Positions 51,401-63,226 of a stretch of DNA of 64,000 nt are shown in pieces (the first letter of the stretch is position 1; each line of letters starts with the position of its first letter). The stretch comes from Schistosoma haematobium. Lineage: Eukaryota; Platyhelminthes; Trematoda; Strigeidida; Schistosomatidae. The stretch covers positions 2,604,001 through 2,668,000 of the forward strand of contig NC_067196.1 of NCBI RefSeq assembly GCF_000699445.3, given 5' to 3'. The notes under the pieces are model-generated. The model was given only the letters and a program-made list of their open reading frames with translations, had not been told where the DNA came from and ran no database searches. Position numbers and translations under genes: made by a program.

Positions 51401-52765
51401 CAACCAAAACAAATCAAACAAACCCAACATACAAACTCACATTCACCACTTCAACATAACACCTCAAACACACAATATGCATTCCATCATACACAACAAC
51501 ATCACATACAAAAATCAACCATATACACATATACACATACAAACACACAAACTAATGCCACTTCCTCGCAAAATACACAACACAACGACAAGTGTACCAT
51601 ACTCAAATAACAAACTCTAACACAACCACCACTACCAACTCTCCCACACTCAATCTCTCACTCATTACAAACACTCAACAACTCAACTACTACAATTACC
51701 CTGTTCTACTAACACCTCTACACTTCCATCAAACAACACTAATTCCCACTATTACACAACAATTCACAACACTACTGTCTCTCTCTCTCTCTCACACACA
51801 CACACTAAACAGCACTGCACAAAACAAAACAAAGCACCAATCAACAAAATCATACATACAATAACACCACAGCAACACTGCACCACTATCATTCACAATA
51901 CTCACACAACAACACTACACAATATCCATCAATTATACACACTAATCTACCACACCCTTACCAAACAACTCACAGATACACAACACAGACAAAACTGTGT
52001 GGTGATGCACAAAATCATTCACAGTGCATTAACAACTAATTCAATCTACCTCTGGTTCTTACGCCCAGTGACTGAAGTACATCCAGGCGCCTTTGCACAG
52101 AGGACACAGCACACCACCATCAATATCCAATAACCACCACACGTCAATCTAACAACCGATCTATACATCTATCCACCTATCCACTTATCAATCAATCAAT
52201 CTATCTATCTATCTAGCTAGCTAGCTAGCTATCAAACTACCAACACTTGGTCCAAACACCCATTCATTCAATCATTTCAAATCACAAACATTTCTTTCAT
52301 ACACACCAACATATATTGTCACGTACTACAACACCAACAATATACACACGTCAAAAAACAATGCATTCAATTCTCTATCACTAATCTATTACAACAACAA
52401 AATACACTAGCACCATACGCATCGACCAGTCACTCACACAATCACTCATTCAGTTGGTCACTCATACACCAGCATATACACCTATAAAAGTAACAATATA
52501 TATATATATATAAATATATATACATACAATTAAAATAACTCACCTCAAACTCACTAACACTGTCACACAGTCAGTCGCATCGTCAATTCACAAACCTGAA
52601 ACACACAAGACAAATACATTCGTATCAATCCAACTTCAATTCACAATCCTAATACATCCCCATTCAATACACATTCTATACTGTCAGACGACAAAACCAA
52701 TAGTCATCAAGGAGTTAACAGATGTCCCTATCTAAAGTCATTCATCACACACAGGTTATTGAGTC

Positions 52766-52883
52766 ATACAAACACACAAACTAATGCCACTTCCTCGCAA
52801 AATACACAACACAACGACAAGTGTACCATACTCAAATAACAAACTCTAACACAACCACCACTACGAACTCTCGCACACTCATT
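52766..52883 (+). repeat. Right edge of array, truncated unit
   Basis: The last unit joins 'gttattgagtcat' directly to 'acaaacacacaaact', skipping about 460 bases that are present in the previous unit. The two breakpoints share CAT. Array similarity fades at 'cgcacactca' (about 52,883), after which CR1-like sequence starts. Confidence 0.85.
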
Positions 52884-53745
52884 CCTAGCGGTGAACGAGT
52901 CAACTATTAGAATTTCTATGTTCATCCAATACTTCTATATTTCGGTGAACTGGTCAAATGTGGTGTACCTTAAGGCACCGTGTTATGCCCTCTTGTCTTG
53001 CTTCTCTATTTAATGAGTTACTGCTGTTGCTTAAGGCGTTGACGTTATTATTTGTGGACAACGTCAAAATCTGTAGAAGAAAAATGAGGCTGATCTCCAA
53101 GCTGACTTGTACGATTCAGTTAGATGGGCTTGAGGTCGGGGCTTATAAGTCAATTCTAGGAGGAGTGTGCCAATGCACACCGGTCACGGTAATAGTTACC
53201 ATTATACTATCGATGGTAAACCTCTTCCATGCGTTCAAGAACAGTCTTATGCGTAATAATAAGGCATGACTTAAAAACAACTACGCATTACAACGCAGTA
53301 GCTGTCAAAAGTTTTTGTGCGTTAAGGTCACTTCACCAAGCGTTTAAACCTTTTGGCGAGGAAATGTTTCGAATTTTATATCCCACCTATGTAAGACCAC
53401 ATTTAGAGAACTGTATCCAAGCAGCTAACCCATGTCTGGTAAAGGATACGAACTCACTTGAGCGTGTCCAGTGTGGGAACGAAATTAGTGAAGGGTCTTT
53501 CTCAACTCTCTTACGATGAGCGTTTAAAACACCTAGATCTTTTCACCTTGTCGTATCGTAGGACGCGAGGTGACCTTTTACTGGCATTTCGTATCCTTAA
53601 TTATGATTTGGGTGTTCATATGTCTTATCTTTTGCTCCCTCCAGCACTAATAATCTCCGAGGTCATTAGAGGTAGATGGATATACACATCGGGCGGATTT
53701 ATTTGTTCTGGATTGCTTATCTAAAATGTTTGCTGAGTTACAGTG
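52884..53745 (+). pseudogene. CR1-like LINE fragment: RT motif region to C-terminus
   Basis: Plus-strand translations in several frames give CR1-type reverse transcriptase features: a GVPxGTVLCPL-like motif and NELLLLLKALTLLF followed by VDN where the catalytic FADD should be (about 53,055), then YPTYVRPHLENCIQAANPCL, SLERVQ and YDERLKHLDLFTLSYRRTRG. Frames change at least three times and stops are present. The altered catalytic motif and breaks make it a fossil. It starts right at the array edge, so the array may have broken into this element or the reverse. Confidence 0.78.
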
Positions 53746-54839
53746 TGGCCAAACGCGTATAAACGCACAATAAGGATACAAAGGCAAATGGGTACGTCAT
53801 AGTGAATAGAAGGTGTCCGCAGCCCAATTTCACAGTGAGAATGTGGTGAAAGTCAGCCATGACGTCAAGACTTGTCCTGTGGTAGCAGATAGTGAGTTTA
53901 GAACAAAATGGATTGCAAAACGGACTTTTACCAAGTTTTATACCAAAATGATAACTACAGTTACAAAACCTTAAACGTTGGTTGTTCTCCACGTTCAATG
54001 ATAGCCTTATTTAAGTTGTCGTAGGGTTCCGAAACAGCATGAGCAAACTTACTACATGTAACGTGCCTGTTAAAACCGCGCGGTGGTATCTTTACTGCAG
54101 CGAGAAATTCCACACGTGGGTCTATCACGCTGTGCTCGTGAGCCAGTTTCTTCATATAAGAACCAGGCCTAAATACTATCGGGCTAGAATGGAATAAGTT
54201 GAAAGATAGAGAGGGACGTAAGAGTCCTAACTTTTAACAATTTGGGTGTCTCTTCCGTCATAATGACGTTAAAGGGTATAAATGGGCCAAAAACCGACGG
54301 TGCATATATAATATCCCGATATGTAAAAAATAAATACACTAAAGTCATGTATGATATTACAGCAAGCAGCAGACTCATAGTTTATTGTTTGGCGAGCCAG
54401 ACATGTTGGGCTCACCACGATATATAGCATAAATATTTAGATTTCGACAGCGCCTTCACCTTAAACACATTTATAATCAAACGGTACCAGCCCCGTTGAA
54501 TCAGAAGTTAGAAATTAAGAAGTTCGAGGATATATTTTGAAATGTTTGGTCTGAGCAGGTTTGTAGTCGCAAGGGATGAGTAACATGGCATAACCGGGCG
54601 CCCTTACCTAGTGTGTCCTTAGTGAAACCAGTGAAGCCAGTATCTTTGTTTGAGATATATGTTTACCTCTGTATGTTGCAGAAACTTGGAATTATTACGT
54701 TATTAGAAAGAAGGCTAGTTGGTTGCGACGTGAAAAATTAGTAGAGAAGTTTCGAATCCCTATGAAAGACGATTGTTTTTGAGATGTTATCCTTAGTCCT
54801 TAAGAATAAGTCACGTTTCCTCTTAAAAGACTCCTAGGA
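53746..54839. other. Unassigned DNA between CR1-like copies
   Basis: Base composition resembles the neighbouring LINE remnants (more G+C than the host spacer). Short frames on both strands (such as 54,242-54,427 plus, 53,961-54,155 minus) show no family I recognise. It may be decayed retroelement sequence. Confidence 0.4.
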
Positions 54840-54849
54840 AGTCGCTTGG

Positions 54850-57373
54850 ACTAGTTCAGCCGGCAGGTCTTAAGGAGTAGAAGTTGTTTCTGAATTCCGT
54901 CCTACTACGTTGTGTCTCCAGTTTCTGGGTGTTGACCCTTAGGTGTGTATTGGGACTAAGCTCAAGTAGGTGTTTAAGGGGATGTCCAGAAGTGTTAAGG
55001 ATACTGTAAGCCATTAGAAAGTCACCTCTAAGACGCCTATACGCCAATGGGTAAAGGTTAAGTGATTGGAGGCACTTTTCAGAAGGATTGAACTTGAGTC
55101 CCCAAACAGATTTCATAGCTCGACGTTGGATACGATCCAGAGTTTCCTCATAGTTTTGAAGTGAGGAAGGAAATACTGTGGAGACGAATAAAACCGTTAA
55201 AGATAATGTGGAAATTTCTTCCGTCAAACTGGCCAGAAATGCGCTTCAATGTTACCAGGGCAAGGTTTGCTCGAAAGGCATTTTTGTCACGGCGTAAGAC
55301 TTCAAATCGTAGAGTACCAGCATTTCAAGATTTTATTCAACTTGGGACACTTCTACAGAGGAGTTTCTTAAGTTGTAGCTGTAGTCTGCAGCATGTCTCA
55401 GACGGACTACGTTACACTTTGAAGTGTTAAAGATAAGTCCGTTGTCATCTACCCAACTTTGAAGTCGAGTCAGATCCTCCTGAAGTGCCAGTTTTCCCTC
55501 TTGTTTACGTATCCCTCTTCAAAGCAAAAAGTAATAAGTCTGACGATACCTGTTGTGGAAGATCGTTTATATAAATCAATCAAAGAAGAGGTCCTAGTAC
55601 TGGACCCTGAAAGAGCCTACTAGGACATTCCATAACCTGAAAGAAATTGAAGTTAACCCTCACCTTAAAATGTCGATTTTTTATATATGAAGTGAGCCAG
55701 TCGATTAGAGGTGATTTGATACCCAATCGTTTGAGCTTATTGATAAAACATATATGGTTGACTTACCAAAAGCTTTTGAGAAATCAAGGTAAGTGATATC
55801 AACCTTCCCTTGCGATCAAGGATGGTTGTCTAACTGTCAACTACAGTCAGCAGGTTGATTATACATGAGTGACCTTTCCTGAAACCATGCTTTTGGAGTG
55901 AGAAAGGGTTTAAGGATAGTAAATAGCCATGTATACCATCGCATATCAGGGACTCCATGATTTTCGAATGTGTAGAGAGAAGAGCCACCGGTCGATAGTT
56001 CTAAAGTTCGCTGCATCAACCTCCTTTGAAAATGCGTGTGATGTGAGCCAGCTTCCAAATTTCCGGTGGTTTGCTTCGGCTTAGCGAGTGTGGGAGCATC
56101 ACGCTAAGTGACGTTGCCAGGACCTAGCAGTCGGCATGTCGAAGAGTAGCTGCATAACGGAATAAGCTTTTCGGATTGGAGTTAAGCTTTATCTGGTACT
56201 AAAGCCTGTCCTCTTTTATTGCCTTTGTGCATATGTTCCTGATTTTTTTTTATTGCCTGTACGCACCGTTGTTATCAGCTCTTTTGTATTCTGCCCAACA
56301 TTGCCTTTTGCGGCTTAGCAAACGAAGAGTGAGGTTTTTGATGATTGTAGGTTGCTTGTAGCTCTTGAAGACGTTTCGAGGAACTGACTGCTTTGTAGCA
56401 CATAGGAGCGTGTGCAGTAAGAAATCCCAATAAGCATCCACGTCAGGTTGAGGGTGAACATCCCAATCCACCTGTTATAGATAGTCCTGTAGAGCTGACA
56501 CATTACACCGTTTGAAATTCCAGCGTGTGTTGTTGTTGAGATGTCTTAGCTCAGTTTTTCTGACAAAACTGAGGGCTAGAATGTCATGATCGCTTTTCTC
56601 CAGGGGAGCCAGGATTGAGAGGTCGTTAACTAAGAATTCTCCGTCTGTAAATACCCAGCCTAAGCGCGACGGTGTCCGACTGTTTCTCCAACACATTGCC
56701 TACTTCACATTTTCGAATAGACCCAGATCCTCAGTGAGGTTGAAGAACCAATTTTCAGTTGATTTTCACCTCCAATATACGTATGTTTCGCGAAATTGAC
56801 TCTAGGGAGAATGACGGCTCCTAGAATCAGGATGTGAGTGAATCCGAGACGCGTAGAGCGGGATATTTCTTCCAGCACTCGACTGTTGTACTCGATTTCA
56901 GCATCAGGCTTCCTGTAGATGACCCTAACTGTGCACTTCGAAGCGGTAAACAATCTTACTGAGCACTATACGGATTCATTAAGATTGATAAACTCTTGGT
57001 TGTGAACTTGGTGTACATCAAGGCAAGATCTTATGTATAAGGCAAGTCTACCCCTAATTACTGTTTTTCTGCCATTGCGAAAAAAAGACATCTCCGATAT
57101 TGCTAGCTCCTGGTCCGTAAACTGAGAAAATATCTAAGTTTCAGATATTTCTATCAGATGAGCATTGTTAGCATTGCTAATTTCACGTAGCTGATTCATT
57201 TTACTTGATAGAATCGCGGCGTTCATGTATAAGCAGTTTATGCCTTCAATTTGAAACGCGTGAGCTTCTTCCTGTCTGTCTGTATGAGCCTTACGTGAAA
57301 GGACAAGTAGCCTACATATACAAGGTTTTCTGAGTTGATATCCCATGCTTTTCAGACGTCTTTTTATGATCAA
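54850..57373 (-). pseudogene. CR1-like LINE ORF2 (endonuclease + RT), inactive
   Basis: The minus strand starts with an endonuclease: CLYMNAAILSSKMNQL and LIEISET then a stop, a segment with VRVIYRKPDAEIEYNSRVLEEI and ILGAVILPRVNF (the family GDFN motif is gone), and LEKSDHDILALSF keeping the SDH motif near 56,600. The reverse transcriptase follows, with GPVLGPLL and LIYINDLPQQVSSDLLLFA, but the next residues are LK rather than DD (about 55,512). The C-terminus reads YEETLDRIQRRA, LQSLNLYPLAYRRLRGDFLMAYSIL and RTEFRNNFYSLRPAG (54,856-55,227). Several frameshifts and stops occur. Both catalytic centres are damaged. Confidence 0.8.
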
Positions 57374-58778
57374 GACAGTACGGAAGTGGAATGGTCAGCC
57401 CAAAATCGCCTTTGTGATTGATTCTGGCGTCATATGGCCTATCCGGATACATATGGATTCCAGTTGGCAACCGAAGTCTCTTGTTAGGAAATGCTTCCAG
57501 AGTTGCAGCCGCCATATGGGAGGATGGGAAAATTATCCTCATTAGCCGGGGTCTAAAATCACCATCCTTTTTGGCCAGTCTCGTCACATGTTGAGTCAGT
57601 ATGTTTTTGAGCCTCAAAGGTTGCTTGATGAATTTCCACTCCCTAATATCAGAGTTTGTTTGACTATGGTCCGTATTTTCCGGTACACCTTGCACAATGA
57701 TATATCCTCCGCGGAAAAACTTCTCGCGAGATTCTTTGGGGATGTTCCGGATGAGATTGCACTCAGAATACGGTATGTCGGGCAATGTTCTTATGTTCCC
57801 ATCGAATTTCAGTAAATGACTATCTAGCAGGACATGCTCTACCTCGGTAGCATTCTTAAGTGTTACGCAAAGTGGCCTCGAGGGATTTTGATGCTAAAAG
57901 TCTTTCCCGAGTGAGGCTTGTGACCGTCAAAGGCTCTATTCTAAAACGTTCAAGCTTCTTGTTCAATTCTCCCCAGATCATCCTGTCATTTTTGCCCTCC
58001 AAACTGAAGGGAAGGTTAGGGTTGTCTTTAAGGTTCATAATTATGAGAGAATCATTATGAACCGTTATTGTTTCCCCGGGTTATCCGGTGCGTTCAGGTT
58101 CAGGACCTTGTTGTTTGGAGTTTGAAGCGCGTTTTTGATCACTAGGTTCTTTGATGACCGGACGGACAATCTTGTGGGTAGACTGTGCGGCCAAATCACC
58201 AGTTGATGTCCGTACAATACTGGAATGTTCAGCTTAGACGGTGACACCTGGTCCTCTTAATCTCTGTTAACGTGGGTCCAATCACCTACAGAGTTTTTGG
58301 GAACCACTGTTACATTCAAGGATCCTGTGCTGATAGACTCACGTTTCCCGAGGGAGTCTATTACCGTTGACGTTATGAGGGTGTTGAGTTTCAGCATGTC
58401 ATCACTAGTGCTATTGCATGCTCCATCAATAGTAGACCTGTCGACATCCCTCTTCTTGTTTTCGTTGTGCGACCTTGTTTGTCTACCCGTTTTATAACTG
58501 TCTTTTACCAAGTTTGTTGACAACTCATTCTTCAGACCTGTCAAGAGGACAATCATGTTACTCAGCAAAACTACAGCATCCGTGTTTCACGTAACACATA
58601 CCCACTTATGATCCGACTTGCTGAGTCTGTCGGAAGCAGTTGCTGTGAGATCTGTGCACGCTTCATTGAACCGACCTTTGCAGTTATCGCACTGCATGCC
58701 AGATGTAACGACAAAACGGCGTCCAGGTCGTTTGCACGAATTTTTCACGACTATATTGAAGTAAACTGTATTAGGCAT
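57312..58778 (-). pseudogene. CR1-like LINE ORF1 with zinc-finger start
   Basis: From an ATG at 58,778 (MPNTVYFNIVVK) the frame carries a Cys/His cluster (CDNCKGRFNEAC...H.WVC) like the PHD-type finger of CR1 ORF1 proteins, which bind element RNA. In-frame stops occur at 58,587, 58,257 and 58,065. The frame shifts around 58,040-57,860 and returns for the segment from 57,785 (REKFFRGGYIIVQGVPEN...RLAKKDGDFRPRLMRIIF) to its stop at 57,312. It overlaps the start of ORF2 by about 60 bases. The first ~120 bases upstream may be the 5' leader. Confidence 0.72.
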
Positions 58779-59259
58779 GCTAAAAAAGCCTAGGATCGTT
58801 AAAAATACACTAAAAACGAGCGAAAATGAATAAAAACGGATTAGGATAAACTGAAACTGGCTTTTACGTGAAAAACTGAAAAAAACGACGGGTAGCAAGC
58901 TGAGGCAAAACCACAGTTAACTATTAAATTGGTAAAACTCGACAAAAAATTAATCTACCCAACGCATAGCTCAGAATAAATTCTCTATATCAGAAATGGT
59001 AGTTTTGTTGCGTAAGAACACAGCAAAAGTTTGAGACTTCTCGTTCGGAAAGCTAAGATTGCAATTGTACATTTGGGTTGCATAGTATTCCCGAATGGAG
59101 CAACACTCAGTAGGAAGAAGTAATATAACACCTAGATTTTCGCTCCTTCTATATAGAACTTTTTGGCGGTTAACCTGAGGGCCACGGTGATAAAGATCTA
59201 GTGGAATGATCGTTTTGTGATGACTTGATGTACTTGGCATGCTGTGTCAGTATAAGATT
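58779..59259. other. LINE leader and spacer, no gene seen
   Basis: 58,779 to about 58,900 may be the 5' leader of the CR1-like element. The rest shows no recognised feature. The minus-strand frame 58,971-59,240 has no domain. Confidence 0.4.
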
Positions 59260-60960
59260 GCTTCTTATTATCTCATAACATGGAGAGAATTACACCTTGT
59301 CTGAGTCTGTCCTACTTAGATTTATTCCCTAGATCCATCGCCTACTTAGTGTCTTGTCTTTGTACTTGATCTAGAAGGGATACGTCTACTTTAAAGAGGG
59401 TGAGTGCAACCGTGTTGAGGAACCTGAGGTGAGTTTATGATTACTTTTTGGGTAGGACGGAAACAAGTCTGAAGTAACTGTTTTAGTTTGTTTTCGGATA
59501 AAGCAGAAGGTTGTATTTAGTCTGGCCACATCTTTAATGTATTTTGAATTGGTATCTAGGATTGTCTCTCTGTGATTATTGGTCCCTGAACACTTTCTGA
59601 GGAGGCAACTAATGAAGAATTTTAATATAGGACTTAAATTGATTATGACTGGTGGGGCTGAATGTTCATGACATGATGTTTACATAGATTAAGCTTTAAT
59701 CCATTGACTTTTGTCTTCTGCTCCTCCAAACGTTTGCGCCATCCGATTAGTGCCACTGATCAACTTTTGTCTAGAGAATCATTAATAAAGATCGGGAAAA
59801 GAAGTGAACTCAAGACGATCTCCTGTGAAACTATTGATGCCGAGTTTTGTCATCTTGCGTGCGCTCAACTTTGGTGTGAAAAATCCTGCCCTCTGAAAAG
59901 CTTCGAACAAAGGCACTAGTGTCAGTGAAACATGCCTTCGGTATCCTCATCATATGTGTTGTCTACAGTACCGCGTCAAACGCTTAGACAAAGTCGTAGG
60001 AAATAGCATGAACCTGTGGAGTGATGGTATAGTTCGGTATTAGTACTACTCTAATAATAGACTTAATTCAAATGTTGTAGATTTGTCATGATGTGGCTAC
60101 CTAATCTATAAGATCACGCATGGAAGTCACATCATTGTCTACACTGATTCATCCTAACGTGACGATCGGCAATATGACGTCTAGCATTTTTGATGGACAA
60201 ATTTGGGCTTTGAAGAGATAAAACGGTTGATATATTTCAAGGTACACCATATTTCAGCTGCCGGTTCACTGCTGTGTACGGGCTGTGGTCAGAATTTTTT
60301 TGGAAAATTTTTCATTCATACCAGACACTACTTTCGCCTGCAGAAATTGTTATATGTCCTGCCTAGGTGAAATGTTCTTTTTTCAAGTTTGTATTTCGCT
60401 TGAGGTACGTTGTACACATAAGGCTTCCAAATAATATCCATCATCGTCTCTCAGTTTACGGAAACACCCCGTAGGAATCACATCTTGCTTGCCATACTTG
60501 GAAAAGTGTTCATTTTTCTGTCTGGAAGGATATTATCGAACATCATGTACGGTTGTCACAATATTATCTGTCTTATCATATCTTTCTGTAAGTTAGAACA
60601 TGTGAGGGCCCAGTATATTCCTTTAAACAAATACATAGTGTAGTTCTCCATGAAGCAACTCCAGCGTGATCCTGCAATCTTGACTGATTCGGAATTGTGT
60701 AGTATTACGGTTCTGGAGTACCGTATTTCTCCATTCCTTTGGTTTCTGAGTATCCTATCACATCGAGAAAATATTGTGCTGTGTATGCTCAACTCGTCTT
60801 CCTCGGCGTCGAGGATAGCCATGTTTCAGTTGGGACTATGATCTTCCGATACGACTGGGAGTGCATGTATCTAACCTCTCTTAATTTACCTCTGAGTCCT
60901 CTTGCGTTGCTAAAAGAGCACTTGATGATCAATCTCATCAGCTGATATTCCTTATTAGTA
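59260..60960 (-). pseudogene. Second CR1-like LINE copy, heavily decayed
   Basis: Minus-strand pieces in order: the endonuclease start with NARGLRGKLREVRYMHSQSY and TETWLSS (about 60,920-60,800), a frame-shifted continuation through 60,822-60,556, then far downstream an AFDAV-like segment (about 59,975) and a FINDSLDKS-like segment (about 59,780), matching the reverse transcriptase region before the catalytic motif. Large deletions and many stops. Its 3' end was not found. Confidence 0.6.
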
Positions 60961-62312
60961 GCATGTATTTTCGGGATTTAAAATGCATAATTTAGAATGG
61001 ATTGGCACTTGATCGATTTTAGTAAGATATCTAGAGCGTCTTCCACGTTCCATGGATAGAGATTGATTAGTATCACTGTGAAGAATTATAAAACCTGAAC
61101 ATTAAGAAGCGACCTCAGATAACAGATAAGCTATGTAGTTAAATAATTTAGCTTAAAAGGAATCGTGAATTCGAGCATTAAATTACTACGACTTCCACGA
61201 ACACTCATTCTGAAAATAATTTATTCAAACAATGTTAACTGGTACATGTCTAGATAAAGAGGTAATAATAGTGAGACATGCTAATAATCATAGTAATAAT
61301 ATTAAAAGCAATTATGATAGCAACCATTAGATATGACACATGCACCAGGTACAACAATTCTTGGCGAAGGATAGTCGGTTATGGAAATTATGCTGTTGAC
61401 AGGCATCTCGTTGAAAAAATCCAATAATGTGACTGTGGTTATAGCAGCTAGGTGAGCATTCATGGTTTGACCTATGAGTGATTAGAAAACACTATTTTAT
61501 CTCGACATTTGCACTTTGATATGCACTGTATCGTTAGTTTCCTTGTGAAGTTCAATATTGAGGTTCGAGTAGGTTGATTTTATTGTAGAGACCACTGGTG
61601 TCTAGTAGATTGTACACTATTATTAGGTACTTCTGTTTTGTTTGTCTCTCAGTCCTTTAACATACTGCTTTATTCATTTCTGTACCCTCTTCAATAGATG
61701 TATACTCCCCAATCTCCCTATTTCAGAAACATTTTTGTCTGTTTTGGGAAAACCTCGAGGAATCCACAGTAGAAAACATTGAAGAAACGGCACAAAAACT
61801 CCTAAGTTTCAAACGATCTAGTGAAATTCCCTAAAGTTTTAGATGAATCCCCATAATTTTTTGGGAAAATCAAAAATTTCACCAATATGTTCCCAAAATC
61901 TTATAGCGCTTTGTAGAAATGCAACTATATTCATCATTAAAACCCGATACCGCCTTTACGTTTTGGAGAATTTCCTCAAACATTTGGGTTTTCCCCAAAA
62001 TATACCCAGAATTTTCGACAACTTTGGAGAAATCCATCTATATTGATTGCTTAAACTCCGATCTTTTCTCGCGTTTGGGAGACTTTAAGCACGATTTGGG
62101 GTTCTCCCCCAATACCATATTCGGAAAATCCGCATGGTTACGTACTGTACAGATAAGCTTCCTGATTTAACAACAAGTAACCACGACTTACTACGCTTCT
62201 ATTTGATTTCGTTCTTCAGTTAACTTCACAAAATGAATGCAGTTCCAAAGCAATTAAACCACAGTTGGTGACAAGAGCCGGTCTGTCGTGATAGATATGC
62301 ATTGCTGTATTT
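60961..62312. other. AT-rich DNA with a quasi-palindromic stretch
   Basis: No gene recognised. From about 61,740 to 62,130, blocks such as TTTTGGGAAAA, TTTCCCCAAAA and TTTGGGGTTC recur irregularly on both strands. The overlapping frames at 61,843-62,170 follow this composition and are not called as genes. Confidence 0.45.
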
Positions 62313-62722
62313 TGTAGTGACTCACATTTATCACGAGAACACGACTGGTTTAATAAAAACAATTATTATTATAACCAACTGTACCAGTGTTTATTTTAAT
62401 GTGCTTTTGTTTGAGTGTGCTAATGACAGCTTTATTTTGCTTCCATTCTTTTACTTACACTTTGATTGTAACTTCGCGCGAATTCGGTTACGTTCTGTAA
62501 CCAAGCTTGTATTCTGGCACGATCTCGGTATCCCTTCGATGCCACGAGATCGCCAGCGAATACATCTCGATTTGGTCCATTAACTGTCTTCTGGTATTTG
62601 GCTTCTCGGGGATTTTATGGATTTATTTGGTTACGTCCATCCTTCGCCTTCTGATCAACTTGGCACGTGTTTCTTGGTAGCGGTAATCACAGTTAATCTC
62701 AACTCGACGCCACGCTACAAGT
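62313..62722 (+). mobile_element. Solo-LTR-like element, family 2, copy 1 (plus)
   Basis: Starts TGTAGTGACTCACATTTATC and matches, in reverse, the element at 63,434-63,803 along most of its length. Shared blocks include 'cgcgcgaattcggttacg', 'gccacgagatcgccagcg' and 'ttggcacgtgtttc'. It contains a GGTTAC-gttct-GTAACC hairpin near 62,485. The 3' end is blurred after 'cacgctacaag', and there is an extra ~35-base segment ('ttacgtccatccttcgcc'). No target duplication was found. Confidence 0.6.
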
Positions 62723-63226
62723 TAACGACTGATGTATTATAAATGAAAATGTTTATTGAAGTTTGATAAAGTACATATGTTTTTCACAGTTGACACAATT
62801 CATTTTGTAGATAATATTTGATTTGTCTTCTTTTATCATTTCATCCTTTAGTTTGCATAGGATTGATTATAGGGATTTTGTTTGTTGTTGTGTCACACCT
62901 ATTCCGAAGGTTTTCAACAGTCTTGTTATCGTTTTTGATATACTTTTTATGTATGGTAGAGTGATAATAAGCTACAAGTCATTCTTAGCATAGTTCATGT
63001 TAATATAATTCAAGTGTTATGGATGAATACTTGGTGGGGTAAACTAATTTACAGAGTTCTTTTATAAAATATGAACAGTTATGCATTAAATACATCATTT
63101 TTACATCTTCTTTGAATTATCTCTTACAAGCTTTATTGTATTCTTTACTGATTACATACAGTTTACTTCTTTCTTCTCTTTATCTCATTTGTTCTCAACC
63201 TTCTGTTCATTAGTTTTTGATTTCCA
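62723..63226. other. AT-rich spacer between inverted LTR-like copies
   Basis: No gene or recognised repeat. Confidence 0.45.

Larger units (their letters stand above)
21152..52883 (+). repeat. Satellite array, ~1.69-kb monomer, about 17 full units
   Basis: The anchor 'cgtgtataccgacaagcc' recurs near 22,424, 24,122, 25,784, 29,357, 31,057, 32,760, 34,452, 36,153, 37,842, 39,530, 41,220, 42,900, 44,589, 46,277, 47,965, 49,656 and 51,356. The period is 1662-1703 bases once the 27,060-28,915 insertion is removed. Units are nearly identical apart from microsatellite lengths and a few shared variants. The plus strand has very little G throughout. The repeated frames of 84 and 72-183 codons are low-complexity and lose phase between units, so no protein is called. 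Function is unknown; centromeric, sex-chromosome or other heterochromatin satellite are possibilities only. Confidence 0.97.

Noticed and set aside
22424..51864. Recurring 84- to 183-codon frames in the satellite as a multicopy protein family
   Set aside because: They are low-complexity Thr/His/Asn-rich, come from G-poor DNA, the second frame loses phase at a variable dinucleotide tract, and the first is stopped in the unit at 22,424.
21152..52883. Array as spliced-leader RNA genes, rDNA spacer or a CRISPR-like array
   Set aside because: No spliced-leader sequence, no rRNA-like segments, and monomers are uniform ~1.69-kb units without short repeats and unique spacers.
61843..62170. Overlapping 67- and 83-codon frames
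   Set aside because: Composition follows the quasi-palindromic TTTGGG/CCCAAA stretch and no domain is visible.
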